Origin: a bacterium | GTDB lineage: Bacteria > Armatimonadota > Zipacnadia > Zipacnadales > Zipacnadaceae | Assembly: GCA_030615605.1 (NCBI GenBank) | Contig: JAUWYY010000001.1 | Span: forward strand, 1 to 64,000 | Length of the DNA stretch: 64,000 bases | Reading direction: 5' to 3' | Part shown: one piece after another, positions 1 to 7,868 of the stretch | How the letters are laid out: each line of letters opens with the position of its first letter | How positions within the stretch are numbered: the first letter of the stretch is position 1 | The notes under the pieces: generated by a model | Databases searched by the model: none | What the model was told of the DNA's origin: nothing | The model's input: only the letters and a program-made list of their open reading frames with translations | Translations under genes and position numbers: made by a program

Positions 1-1
1 G

Positions 2-345
2 GACGACATCCGGCGTCGCATCGAGGCCGCGGTCGAAAGCGGCGAGAGGACCCGCGAGGAAGCCGACGCGAGATACCGGGAGATCATGTACCGGGAGATC
101 ATGGAGCGGATGTCCGCTCAGGGCAGCGAAGGCTCGCAGGACGACATCCGGCGTCGCATCGAGGCCGCGGTCGAAAGCGGCGAGAGGACCCGCGAGGAAG
201 CCGACGCGAGATACCGGGAGATCATGTACCGGGAGATCATGGAGCGGATGTCCGCTCGGGGCAGCGAAGGCTCGCAGGACGACATCCGGCGTCGCATCGA
301 GGCCGCGGTCGAAGCCGGCGAGATGACCGAGGAACAAGCCAGAGC
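2..345 (+). repeat. 138-bp in-frame tandem repeat
   Basis: Units start at 2, 140 and 278, a period of exactly 138 bp (46 codons). The first two differ at one visible base (CAG against CGG near the end of the unit), so the expansion is recent or kept uniform by recombination. The third matches for about 50 bp and then diverges. Each full unit also holds an internal 15-bp duplication coding YREIM twice. The array probably extends upstream of the window. Confidence 0.9.
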
Positions 346-391
346 CCGGTGGGAAGCGTACATGGAACAGGAAGCCACCGAAGAGAAGTGA
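2..391 (+). CDS. Repeat protein, 3' end only (start outside window)
   Basis: The reading frame is open from the window edge, so the start is missing. The visible 129 residues are two complete 46-residue units followed by a diverged third. Each unit is highly charged and predicted helical: DDIRRRIEAAVESGERTREE, then a YREIM-rich stretch. The last unit ends in GEMTEEQARARWEAYMEQ before the stop. The helix, acidic turn, TEEQ, helix pattern resembles the helical motifs of the LTPEQ proteins at 45.6-49 kb, but I cannot show homology. No domain is recognised. Coding is supported by the uninterrupted frame across nearly identical repeats and by typical GC at third positions. Confidence 0.6.
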   Translation, partial: DDIRRRIEAAVESGERTREEADARYREIMYREIMERMSAQGSEGSQDDIRRRIEAAVESGERTREEADARYREIMYREIMERMSARGSEGSQDDIRRRIEAAVEAGEMTEEQARARWEAYMEQEATEEK

Positions 392-602
392 TCCGAAAAC
401 TTCTGACTGCCGTCAGCAGTGAATCTGGCCTTAGTTGTCTCTCTGCAAGAATTAAGGAATTGTGACTACTCACCTTGTCCACTTGGGGGGCCGAGGAGGA
501 TAGGGTTGCGGGCTAGATGGGGCACGGTAGGCAACGGGCCCAAGTGTGCGTGCTGTGTTGGCGGCTCTGGTTGCCGGCGAGGATTGTGGTGCAGTCCAGC
601 TC
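392..602. other. Intergenic, no gene seen
   Basis: This is the space between the repeat-protein gene and the convergent methyltransferase gene. A small inverted repeat (CTGAC-tgcc-GTCAG) sits near 404-417. I see no convincing terminator with a T-tract, no tRNA and no ORF with a credible ribosome-binding site. Confidence 0.5.
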
Positions 603-1397
603 TCAACTGGCGCTGAGTCTTCCATATTCGACCCGGCTTGCGCCACCGGCAACAATCTCGAAGCAAAACGGCAATTGCTCCCAGTAGCTGCTGCCTCGCG
701 GTTGCTTAACGACGACAGCGCGGCGTGCCACCCGGTGAGCTTCCCGCAGTGCGGCCGCATCCACTGAATGCTGGTCGGCTAACGCCCGCAGCAGATCCAT
801 AGCACGGGAACCGTCCAGAGGTTGGCCGAAGATGGGATCAAAGTAGACAACATCGAAGCTTGCTGAGTCGGCATCGACCAGGACGTTGTGGTAGTCGGCC
901 TGGTGCACCTCGATGCGGCGCATCGCGGCGGCCACATCCGCTGGCTGGATTTCATAGTTTGCCAGACCGTGGGCAGTCAAAGCAGCCAGAATCGGTATCC
1001 GCTCGACTCCTGCCACCTTCCCAGTCTCGCCGACCACCCAACTGGCGATGATTGCATCGCAGCCGCGCCCCAGCGTGCAGTCCAGGACGGTGTCGTCACC
1101 ACTCAACTGCATAGCCTCAACCATGGGGTCGCCTCGTCCGGCTTTGAGGTTGTGGATGCGCACCTTGGCCATATTGGGATGGAAGAAGTACTCAAGCTGG
1201 CGGCCGGGTTTGTAGTAGACAGGATCCCGGTCGGATATGACGAGTACGCCGGTCACGTCCTCGTCGGTCGCAACTTCGGCGATGCTGCGCCCCTTGCGTG
1301 GGACAAGCGGCACCGCGAGTCGCTCGGCCCAGGCGCGGGCTCGATCCTGCTGTTCGGTGCTGGCTTTGCGCGAAGTAGTTACTGCCAGATCACTCAT
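603..1397 (-). CDS. Class I SAM-dependent methyltransferase, RsmJ/YpiP-like (DUF548)
   Basis: Encodes 264 aa. The N-terminal third carries a short conserved block (VPRKGRSIAEV). It is followed by a Rossmann methyltransferase fold with the SAM-binding loop DTVLDCTLGRGCDA and a DPIFGQPL motif at the position of the DP(M/I)FP motif in RsmJ-type 16S rRNA guanine-N2 methyltransferases. Known family members methylate rRNA or are uncharacterised YpiP proteins, so an RNA substrate is inferred. The start overlaps the end of cimA by 8 bp (ATGAGTGA), suggesting translational coupling and shared control by the T-box. Confidence 0.75.
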   Translation of the reverse strand: MSDLAVTTSRKASTEQQDRARAWAERLAVPLVPRKGRSIAEVATDEDVTGVLVISDRDPVYYKPGRQLEYFFHPNMAKVRIHNLKAGRGDPMVEAMQLSGDDTVLDCTLGRGCDAIIASWVVGETGKVAGVERIPILAALTAHGLANYEIQPADVAAAMRRIEVHQADYHNVLVDADSASFDVVYFDPIFGQPLDGSRAMDLLRALADQHSVDAAALREAHRVARRAVVVKQPRGSSYWEQLPFCFEIVAGGASRVEYGRLSAS

Positions 1398-3003
1398 TGA
1401 CCGTCCTGCCGGCCTCGTCTTCGCGATGACGCGTCAGTCCGTAGACGATGCTGTCCACCAGTGCGCGCCAACTGGCCTCGATGATGTTCGCATGGGCGGC
1501 AACAGTCGCCCAGGTCTCTTCGCCGTCGGTGGCCTCGACCAGTACTCTGACACTGGTGGCTGTCCCGTGAGTCGCGTCCAACACCCGCACTTTATAGTCA
1601 GTGAGGTGAATGTCGGCCAGGGCCGGATACTTCTCCAGCAAGGCCTTGCGCAGGGCCTGATCAAGGGCATGCACCGGGCCGTCGCCTTCAGCAGCCGTGT
1701 GGAGATGGTCGCCGTTGACGGTTATTCGCACCGTTGCTTCGGCATGCGGCTCGGCATCATGCTCAGCCTTGTCTACGATGACGCGGAAGCCGTGTAGCTC
1801 GAACAGCTCAGGTAGTTCCTGTCGCAGCCTGCGAGCCAGCAGCTCCAGCGAGGCTTCGGCCGCTTCATATTGATAGCCCTCGTATTCGTGCTGCTTGACC
1901 GCACTGAGCACCTCGGCGACTAGCGGATCATTGCGCTCCAAGTCAGGCCACAGATTCTGGAGCTTGTGCAGCACTGTGCTGCGTCCGGCATAATCAGAGA
2001 CCAGCAGCCGCCGTTCGTTACCTACAGTTTCCGGGTCAGTGTGCTCGAAGGAGTCCGGGCGCTTGAGCACCGCATCAACGTGCATCCCACCTTTGTGGGC
2101 GAAGGCAGCCGCTCCCACATAAGGAGCTCGATCGTTCGGAGATAGGTTGGCCACTTCGCTGATGTACACCGACAGAGAAGTGATGTCCGATAACTTACCT
2201 GCAGGCAAGCAGCGCCGGCCCAGCTTCAACTCGAGATTGGGGATCAGCGTACACAGATCAGCATTGCCGGTCCGTTCACCGTAGCCATTGACAGTTCCCT
2301 GAACCTGAGTGGCGCCGGCCTGTACTGCGATTACACTGTTAGCTGCGGCCATACCGGTGTCGTTATGCACGTGGATGCCCAGAGGCAACTCGAACTCGGC
2401 GGCAACTGCCATCATTATCTGCTGCATTTCGTGGGGCATAGTCCCGCCGTTGGTATCGCAGGGTACCAGCCAGTCGGCACCGCCCCGAGCTGCCGCCCGC
2501 AAGGTTTCCATGGCATATTCAGGGTCAGCCTTGTAGCCGTCGAAGAAGTGTTCGGCGTCGAAGATCACTTCTCGGCCCTGGCCCTTGATAAAAGCGACCG
2601 AGTCTTCAATCATAGCCAGGTTTTCATCTCGGCTGGTGCCCAGGACATCGGTAACGTGCAACTCCCAGGACTTGCCGAAAATAGTGACCACTGGCGCCTG
2701 CGACTCAATCAGGTATTGCAGAATCGAATCTTCTGCAGCGTTGATGTCTTTGCGGCGAGTGCTACCGAACGCTGCCAGCTTGGTCTGGCCCCAATCCAGG
2801 TCGTGAGCCTGCTGGAAAAACTCCAGGTCGGCGGGATTGGTCTCGTGAGGCCAGCCGCCTTCGACGTAGGCTACGCCCAGGTCAATCAGGCGCCGCGCCA
2901 CCCGCAGCTTGTCCTCGACGCTGAACGAAATCTGTTCGGCCTGACAGCCGTCGCGCAGGGTTGTGTCATAGACCTTAACATCGGCGTTGTTCATCTTGGC
3001 CAC
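1390..3003 (-). CDS. cimA: (R)-citramalate synthase
   Basis: Encodes 537 aa, the usual length for the CimA/LeuA-related family. It condenses pyruvate with acetyl-CoA to (R)-citramalate, the first step of the threonine-independent route to 2-oxobutyrate and isoleucine. The N-terminal HMGL-like TIM barrel has YDTTLRDGCQAE (metal and catalytic loop), GIHVHNDTGMAAAN (metal-binding His pair) and GTVNGYGERTGNAD. The C-terminal 130 residues look like a LeuA dimerisation/regulatory domain. Start ATG follows AGAGGTGG at good spacing. The gene is preceded by a complete T-box leader with an ATC (Ile) specifier, which supports CimA over 2-isopropylmalate synthase. It is followed by the overlapping methyltransferase. 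Confidence 0.92.
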   Translation of the reverse strand: MAKMNNADVKVYDTTLRDGCQAEQISFSVEDKLRVARRLIDLGVAYVEGGWPHETNPADLEFFQQAHDLDWGQTKLAAFGSTRRKDINAAEDSILQYLIESQAPVVTIFGKSWELHVTDVLGTSRDENLAMIEDSVAFIKGQGREVIFDAEHFFDGYKADPEYAMETLRAAARGGADWLVPCDTNGGTMPHEMQQIMMAVAAEFELPLGIHVHNDTGMAAANSVIAVQAGATQVQGTVNGYGERTGNADLCTLIPNLELKLGRRCLPAGKLSDITSLSVYISEVANLSPNDRAPYVGAAAFAHKGGMHVDAVLKRPDSFEHTDPETVGNERRLLVSDYAGRSTVLHKLQNLWPDLERNDPLVAEVLSAVKQHEYEGYQYEAAEASLELLARRLRQELPELFELHGFRVIVDKAEHDAEPHAEATVRITVNGDHLHTAAEGDGPVHALDQALRKALLEKYPALADIHLTDYKVRVLDATHGTATSVRVLVEATDGEETWATVAAHANIIEASWRALVDSIVYGLTRHREDEAGRTVNE

Positions 3004-3023
3004 CTCTACTTTGTCGGCTCAAA

Positions 3024-3058
3024 CAAAAAGCCCGCCTCTGGACATTTTCAGAGACGGA
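3024..3058 (-). terminator. Rho-independent terminator of the T-box leader
   Basis: Minus-strand stem CCGTCTCTG / CAGAGGCGG (one G-U pair) with an 8-base loop is followed by CTTTTTGTTT. It lies directly after the T-box sequence, as expected of the terminator alternative to the antiterminator. Confidence 0.9.
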
Positions 3059-3320
3059 CATGGCTATTCCGCGGTACCACTCTGATTGGCGAGCAGTAAG
3101 CTCACCCACTTGGGTAGATACGGGCAGCAATTGCTGTCGGCCGCCGATATCCTCTCCTGGTAACGGGGGAGTCCCGACCCAGCTTACTTGACGGCGTGCC
3201 TTTCAGCCGGTGGCTCTGGGGTGATTTTCGGGCCAGTTCAGCCTACCGGGCTTCCACCCTCCCCGACTCGCTTTCAGGATCCCTGGCCTTACTCTTCCCC
3301 GTCGTCGCCTTTGACTCTGT
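3024..3320 (-). promoter_or_regulatory. T-box riboswitch leader of cimA, isoleucine specifier
   Basis: On the minus strand this holds a full T-box leader. Stem I elements include GAAGAGTA and GGTGGAAGCCCG. A specifier loop reads gaaaATCacccc, with the ATC codon at 3223-3225 (Ile). The near-invariant T-box sequence AGAGTGGTACCGCGG lies at about 3068-3082, followed by a terminator hairpin. Uncharged tRNA-Ile is expected to pair with the specifier and with the T-box bulge, favouring the antiterminator and transcription of cimA. This fits isoleucine-responsive control. T-boxes are known mostly from Firmicutes, Chloroflexota and Actinobacteria. Confidence 0.93.
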
Positions 3321-3326
3321 AATAGG

Positions 3327-3356
3327 AGTATACCACAATTTTCTTAGTTTATGCAA
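3327..3356 (-). promoter_or_regulatory. Sigma70-type promoter for cimA T-box transcript
   Basis: Minus strand: -35 TTGCAT (3356-3351), 18-bp spacer, -10 TATACT (3332-3327). It is placed just upstream of the first T-box structure. Confidence 0.65.
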
Positions 3357-3592
3357 GTCCGGAGGCAATTGGTGCAGCCACTACGCAACCAAGAGCTATA
3401 CGCAGCACGAGATATCCTAGCGTCAAATGTTGAACCACTTGTGCATCGCGGGGAGGAAACAGTGAACTTATCAGGAACAGTCTGGCTTGATGCAGTCGTG
3501 GCGTGCTCGCGGTTGAGGCACCGCCAATCGGCGGCACCCGTGGATAGTAACAAGACTGCCATAGGTGAGGCCGGACCTGCGGAGGATTCTCT

Positions 3593-3715
3593 ATGCCAAT
3601 CAGGAAAGATACGTATGGCGATTCTGTGGAGCATCTGGCCAAGTTGCGGAAACGGGCCGGGAAGCTTATAATTCGTACGACCGGGGTGGTTCAATACCTG
3701 CGACCGGCGCTGTGA
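3593..3715 (+). CDS. Possible small basic protein, 40 aa
   Basis: ATG preceded by GGAGGA at 8-nt spacing opens a 40-residue frame rich in Lys and Arg (MPIRKDTYGDSVEHLAKLRK...). The predicted degT promoter at 3644-3672 lies inside it, which argues against it. It is listed only because the ribosome-binding site is good. The rest of 3357-3760 holds nothing else I can recognise. Confidence 0.2.
   Translation: MPIRKDTYGDSVEHLAKLRKRAGKLIIRTTGVVQYLRPAL
3644..3672 (+). promoter_or_regulatory. Promoter upstream of the DegT-family gene
   Basis: -35 TTGCGG, 17-bp spacer, perfect -10 TATAAT at 3667-3672. It would give a leader of about 85 nt before the ATG at 3764. Confidence 0.5.
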
Positions 3716-3763
3716 CAATCAATGCATATACATCCTGTTCTTTGCACCGAAAGGAATGCTACA

Positions 3764-4969
3764 ATGGACAAAGAGCGTAGAGAAGAGATCCTGAGTCGTG
3801 GCCGCCCGACTGCTAATTGGGAGGCAGAGCCGATGCTGGGCGTATGGTACACTGAGGAGGAAATTGACGCTGTGGTTAAGGCAATAAGGTCTTCGATGGA
3901 CTGGACGGTGGGTTTTGGATTCTACTGTGATGAGATCGTCGAATTCGAGGAGAGATTCGCCGCATACTGCGGCAGTGAATACGCGGTATCCATTACCTCA
4001 GCGGGTGCTGGGCTGGAGATGGGTATGATGGCGCTGGACCTGCAGCCCTATGATGAGGTGATCAGCCCGGCGATAAACTACTGGGCAGCCGACTATGCTA
4101 TTATCGGGCAGGGGGCGAAGCTGATCTTCTGTGAGGTTGATCCTGAGACGCTGTGCGCTGATCCGGCCGATGTAGAGAAGCGCATAACGCCGAATACTCG
4201 CGCCATTAACGTGACGCACATGAACGGGCTTTCAGCGGATATGGACGCCCTGCTGGAAGTCGCCGAGCGCAACCCACATCCCGAGCATGGCCCACTGAGA
4301 GTCATCGGCGATGCCGCCCGCGCCTGTGGCGGCGAGTATAAGAGCACCAAGGTAGGCAAGAAAGGATGGATGAATGTTTTCAGCTTCCACACTATGAAGC
4401 TGATGACGACGCTGGGCGAAGGTGGGATGATCACCACCGATGATCCCGACCTATATCAGCGTCTACGAGCCATAAGAATGTGGGGCGAGGACACTGGTGG
4501 CTGGGGGGCAAACTACAAGATGACTAAGATCCAGGCGGCAGTGGGTCTGGTGCAGTTGCGCCGGCTCGACGAAATGAACGGCCGCCGCTACGAAGTGGGC
4601 AAGCAGCGGACCGAGCTACTTCAGGACATCCCTGAGCTGACTCTACCCTCGGAGCCACCCGGCTACAAGCACACCTACTACCTTTACACCTGCCTGGTGC
4701 CGCGGCAGTGGTCTGGTCAGAAGCGCGATCATCTGATGAAAATGCTAAAGGAAGACTACAGCGTGGGCTCTGGGGTATTGAATCCGCCCACGTATGAGCG
4801 CCGGCCTTTTGTTCGCCAGCACACTGAAGGCCAGCGACTGCCGCTGTCCGAAGAGCTTGGTGCGCGTATCTTCTGTCCCTCTCTGCATCCGCTAATGTCG
4901 GCTGAAGACAACGAATACGTGGCCGCGGCCATCACTGATGCGGTCCAACGGGTAGGCAAAGAAGAGTAA
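3764..4969 (+). CDS. DegT/DnrJ/EryC1/StrS-family PLP aminotransferase
   Basis: Encodes 401 aa from the ATG at 3764, which follows AAGGAA. An upstream in-frame ATG at 3722 has no ribosome-binding site. This family transfers an amino group to keto-sugars or related cyclitols using pyridoxal phosphate. Seen: the cofactor aspartate motif IGDAARACGGEY (D183), SFHTMK with the Schiff-base lysine K212, and the following LGEGGM. The substrate cannot be told. Neighbours are not sugar-nucleotide genes, so this may be a stand-alone member acting on a small cyclic ketose or dehydro-cyclitol. Confidence 0.88.
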   Translation: MDKERREEILSRGRPTANWEAEPMLGVWYTEEEIDAVVKAIRSSMDWTVGFGFYCDEIVEFEERFAAYCGSEYAVSITSAGAGLEMGMMALDLQPYDEVISPAINYWAADYAIIGQGAKLIFCEVDPETLCADPADVEKRITPNTRAINVTHMNGLSADMDALLEVAERNPHPEHGPLRVIGDAARACGGEYKSTKVGKKGWMNVFSFHTMKLMTTLGEGGMITTDDPDLYQRLRAIRMWGEDTGGWGANYKMTKIQAAVGLVQLRRLDEMNGRRYEVGKQRTELLQDIPELTLPSEPPGYKHTYYLYTCLVPRQWSGQKRDHLMKMLKEDYSVGSGVLNPPTYERRPFVRQHTEGQRLPLSEELGARIFCPSLHPLMSAEDNEYVAAAITDAVQRVGKEE

Positions 4970-5073
4970 CTGACTGGCCGAAGCTGCTACTGAGCACAGA
5001 GGTCAAACCGAGGTGGTCTCAGCTGAACGAGACCGTGTGGCCTGCCCGATTCTCAGACTATCCGATGCACGGG

Positions 5074-6198
5074 TCAAAGCCAGCCAGTGAGCTGGGCCAG
5101 CAGGCGGGAGTACTCCACGAAGTTGGGCCAGGAGATATCGGACGGGACGGCGTGGTCGCAGTCAGGGATGTAGCCGCCCTCAGCCAGAATAGAACAGCGA
5201 TAGGTGACCTCCTCGCGCATAACCTGGCCGCCTTTGGCGATGGCCCGTTTGTCGATTCCCCCCAGATAGCCTATCTGAGTGCCGTACTGCTCGCGGAATT
5301 GAACCACATCGCAGCCGGCAGCGACTTCACTGGGGGATTCGACGTTTATCCCCGCCTCGATCCACAGCGGGATGAGTTCGCCGACATAGCCGTCTGAATC
5401 CATTTTGAATAACGGACAGCCGCTGGCCTTGACTTCCTTGCCCCAACGGGTCCAGCAGGACAGCAGAAATTCCTGGCACATTCGCGGAGAGATCATACTG
5501 TGCTCCTTGTACGCCATATCTTCGCTTACCAAGACGAAGTCAACAGTCACGTACCTGGCGATCCGGGCGAAAGTCTGGGAGACGAACTCAGTCCAGAACT
5601 GCATCATTTCGTGGACCCAGTCAGGCCGCTCAATCAGTAGGACACAAAGCGCTTCGAAGCCGACCCATTCCCGGATTTGCCAGAATGGGCCATTCACGTT
5701 AAGGCCGATGACATAATCACGGTCCTGCAGCTCTGCGCAACGCTCGTCAAAGTCGCGGGGAAAGCGCCTGGGGTCGTGCGGGTCGAAACGACTCTTCATC
5801 TGCTCCCATTCGTCCCGATTGGTGACGGGGAATCGCCACCAGCGCCTGGTAACGAAATCCTTGGACTGGCGGATATAGGTGTAATCATATTCGTCGGAGA
5901 TCTCGGTTATTGCGCCCATCCAGTCCCGGACAAGATAGTGGCCGTTTTTGTGTTCGAGGATCTTTTCTTCGAACTTGGGGATCATCTGAAAGAAGACACC
6001 CAGATCAACGTGTGGCTGAGTCTGCTCTTCTTCGACACCCAGCACTTCGAGCAGATAGTTGTACCAGCCGACCTCCTCGGGCAGTCCCTCCTGACGCCAG
6101 CGAGCCAGGGTCGTCTCGCGGGGCTCGCCAGGTGTAAAGGGAATCTTGTCAGGGCTACCAAACAGCAGCGTCTCGCGGTATCGTTGGCGAGGGGTCAC
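5074..6198 (-). CDS. Uroporphyrinogen decarboxylase-like (URO-D superfamily) protein
   Basis: Encodes 374 aa from GTG at 6198, chosen because GGAG lies 7 nt upstream; an in-frame ATG at 6237 lacks such a site. URO-D fold markers include the N-terminal TPRQRYRETLLFGSPDKIPF, GLNVNGPFWQIREWVGFEAL, LVSEDMAYKEHSMISPRM and KMDSDGYVGELIPLWIEAG. This branch lacks the context of haem synthesis. Relatives are corrinoid-dependent methyltransferases of the MtaA/CmuA type or uncharacterised paralogues expanded in anaerobes and candidate phyla. Two further, damaged, members lie at 49.4-51.6 kb. The exact substrate is unknown. Confidence 0.8.
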   Translation of the reverse strand: MTPRQRYRETLLFGSPDKIPFTPGEPRETTLARWRQEGLPEEVGWYNYLLEVLGVEEEQTQPHVDLGVFFQMIPKFEEKILEHKNGHYLVRDWMGAITEISDEYDYTYIRQSKDFVTRRWWRFPVTNRDEWEQMKSRFDPHDPRRFPRDFDERCAELQDRDYVIGLNVNGPFWQIREWVGFEALCVLLIERPDWVHEMMQFWTEFVSQTFARIARYVTVDFVLVSEDMAYKEHSMISPRMCQEFLLSCWTRWGKEVKASGCPLFKMDSDGYVGELIPLWIEAGINVESPSEVAAGCDVVQFREQYGTQIGYLGGIDKRAIAKGGQVMREEVTYRCSILAEGGYIPDCDHAVPSDISWPNFVEYSRLLAQLTGWL

Positions 6199-6283
6199 TT
6201 TGATTCTCCGGTATGTTACTGTGGACAGCGGCAGCATTCATCGGAAGATTGAATCAGCAATCGCCGCCGGTAATGTTGCGCTT

Positions 6284-6312
6284 ACTATACCAGAGCCACA
6301 GCAGTAAATCAA
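6284..6312 (-). promoter_or_regulatory. Promoter for the URO-D-like gene
   Basis: Minus strand: TTGATT (6312-6307), 17-bp spacer, TATAGT (6289-6284). Confidence 0.6.
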
Positions 6313-6337
6313 GTCACGGGCGGCGTTGTCCCTGGCG

Positions 6338-6366
6338 TTGACTGCGGTTGTCGGTTGGTGTAAGCT
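6338..6366 (+). promoter_or_regulatory. Candidate promoter for leuC
   Basis: -35 TTGACT, 17-bp spacer, weak -10 TAAGCT. It is divergent from the URO-D promoter, about 50 bp before leuC. Confidence 0.4.
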
Positions 6367-6414
6367 TAGAAGTAGAGTGTTCTTGGGTGTTTGAAACTTC
6401 ATTCGAGGTGAGCT

Positions 6415-7668
6415 ATGACCATTACAGAAAAAATCCTGGCGCAGGCGGCGGGGCGTGATGAGGTCCGGCCCGGCGAGTTTGTTACCTGCAAGCTTGACCT
6501 GGTTATGGCCAACGATATCACCGCGCCCATCGCCATCGAAGAATTTGAGAAGATGGACGCCGGGCAGGTCTTCGACCGGGACAAGGTCGTGTTGGTCGCT
6601 GATCACTTTACCCCTTGCAAGGACATCAAATCAGCGATGCAGGTCAAGCTGCTGCGCGATTTCGCCCACAGCCAGGGCCTGACCCATTTCTATGAGGCCC
6701 AGACCGGGGGAATCGAGCATATCATCCTGCCCGACAAGGGCCTGGTTTTGCCGGGAGAAGTAGTTATCGGGGCCGACTCGCATACCTGCACTTACGGAGC
6801 GCTGGGCGCGTTTGCCACTGGCGTCGGCTCCACGGACTTTGCGGCGGGGATGGCCCTGGGCGAGTGCTGGTTCCGGGTGCCGGCCAGTCGCAAGTTTATC
6901 TTCACTGGCCAGCTTAACGAGTGGGTTAGCGGTAAGGACCTGATACTGTACACCATCGGTCAGATCGGCGTGGACGGTGCCCGTTATATGGCGATGGAGT
7001 TTGCCGGACCGGTGATTGAGCGGATGGATATGGCGGGCCGCTTCACTATCTGCAATATGGCGATTGAGGCTGGCGCGAAAAATGGCATCATCGTGCCGGA
7101 CGACACAACATTAGATTGGGTCAACTCCCGCACTACGCGAGACTTTCAGGTATTCCGCAGTGACGAGGACGCCCAGTATGCCGAAATTTACGAGTGGGAT
7201 GCGGGCAATATCGAGCCGCAGGTGGCCTTCCCGCATCTGCCAGAAAATACCTGTGGTATCTCTGAGGTGGGGGAGATCACCATTGACCAGGCGGTCATCG
7301 GCGCCTGCACCAACGGGCGGCTGGAGGACCTGCGCATTGCCGCACAGATCCTGAAGGGACGCCAGGTGGCGGATGGCGTGCGCTGTATCATCATCCCCGG
7401 CAGCCAGCAGATTCATCTGCAGGCGACCCGCGAAGGCCTGGTGGAAACCTTCCTGGAGGCGGGCTGCCTGGTATCGACGCCGACCTGTGGGCCGTGCCTG
7501 GGCGGGCACATGGGCATCCTGGCCGCCGGCGAGCGGGCGATCTCCACTACCAACCGCAACTTCGTCGGGCGTATGGGCCATCCCGAGAGCGAAGTCTACC
7601 TGGCCAGCCCGGCCGTCGCCGCCGCCAGTGCCGTCGCCGGCAAGATCTGCGGACCGGAGGAATTGTAG
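6415..7668 (+). CDS. leuC: 3-isopropylmalate dehydratase large subunit
   Basis: Encodes 417 aa, the compact LeuC/homoaconitase-like type. It isomerises 2- to 3-isopropylmalate, and in a citramalate pathway the same enzyme can isomerise citramalate, working with LeuD. The [4Fe-4S] cysteines are present: C298 in [12 protein letters not shown], and C358 and C361 in [36 protein letters not shown] matches the aconitase signature. RBS is GAGGTGAGCT before ATG. The small subunit gene is not adjacent: an unrelated gene and repeats separate them by about 1.7 kb. Confidence 0.93.
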   Translation: MTITEKILAQAAGRDEVRPGEFVTCKLDLVMANDITAPIAIEEFEKMDAGQVFDRDKVVLVADHFTPCKDIKSAMQVKLLRDFAHSQGLTHFYEAQTGGIEHIILPDKGLVLPGEVVIGADSHTCTYGALGAFATGVGSTDFAAGMALGECWFRVPASRKFIFTGQLNEWVSGKDLILYTIGQIGVDGARYMAMEFAGPVIERMDMAGRFTICNMAIEAGAKNGIIVPDDTTLDWVNSRTTRDFQVFRSDEDAQYAEIYEWDAGNIEPQVAFPHLPENTCGISEVGEITIDQAVIGACTNGRLEDLRIAAQILKGRQVADGVRCIIIPGSQQIHLQATREGLVETFLEAGCLVSTPTCGPCLGGHMGILAAGERAISTTNRNFVGRMGHPESEVYLASPAVAAASAVAGKICGPEEL

Positions 7669-7868
7669 GGGAAAAGAACGGCTTGCGGGGAACCCCTCTT
7701 TCGGAAAAGAGCGGCTTCCCCACACCCCTCCGCAGAAAACTTTGTATTAGGGTAGGCCAGTCGTCTCGCCTGTCGAAAACTGGTAGGAGCGACGTTGCTG
7801 CCTTTGCAGGCCATAGCCTGCTACGGCGGGCGAAGGCCTGTCGCGACGGAGGAATGGTGAGGACAGTT
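7669..7868. repeat. Intergenic with palindromic fragments
   Basis: Non-coding spacer after leuC. It contains GTAGGAGCGAC ... GTCGCGAC arms around 7782-7850 and short inverted segments (gaaaagaacgg / ggaaaagagcgg), typical of dispersed REP-like elements. No gene is seen. Confidence 0.4.

Noticed and set aside
603-1400. Plus-strand frames over the methyltransferase gene (for example 888-1400)
   Set aside because: Antisense to a gene with clear SAM-methyltransferase motifs.
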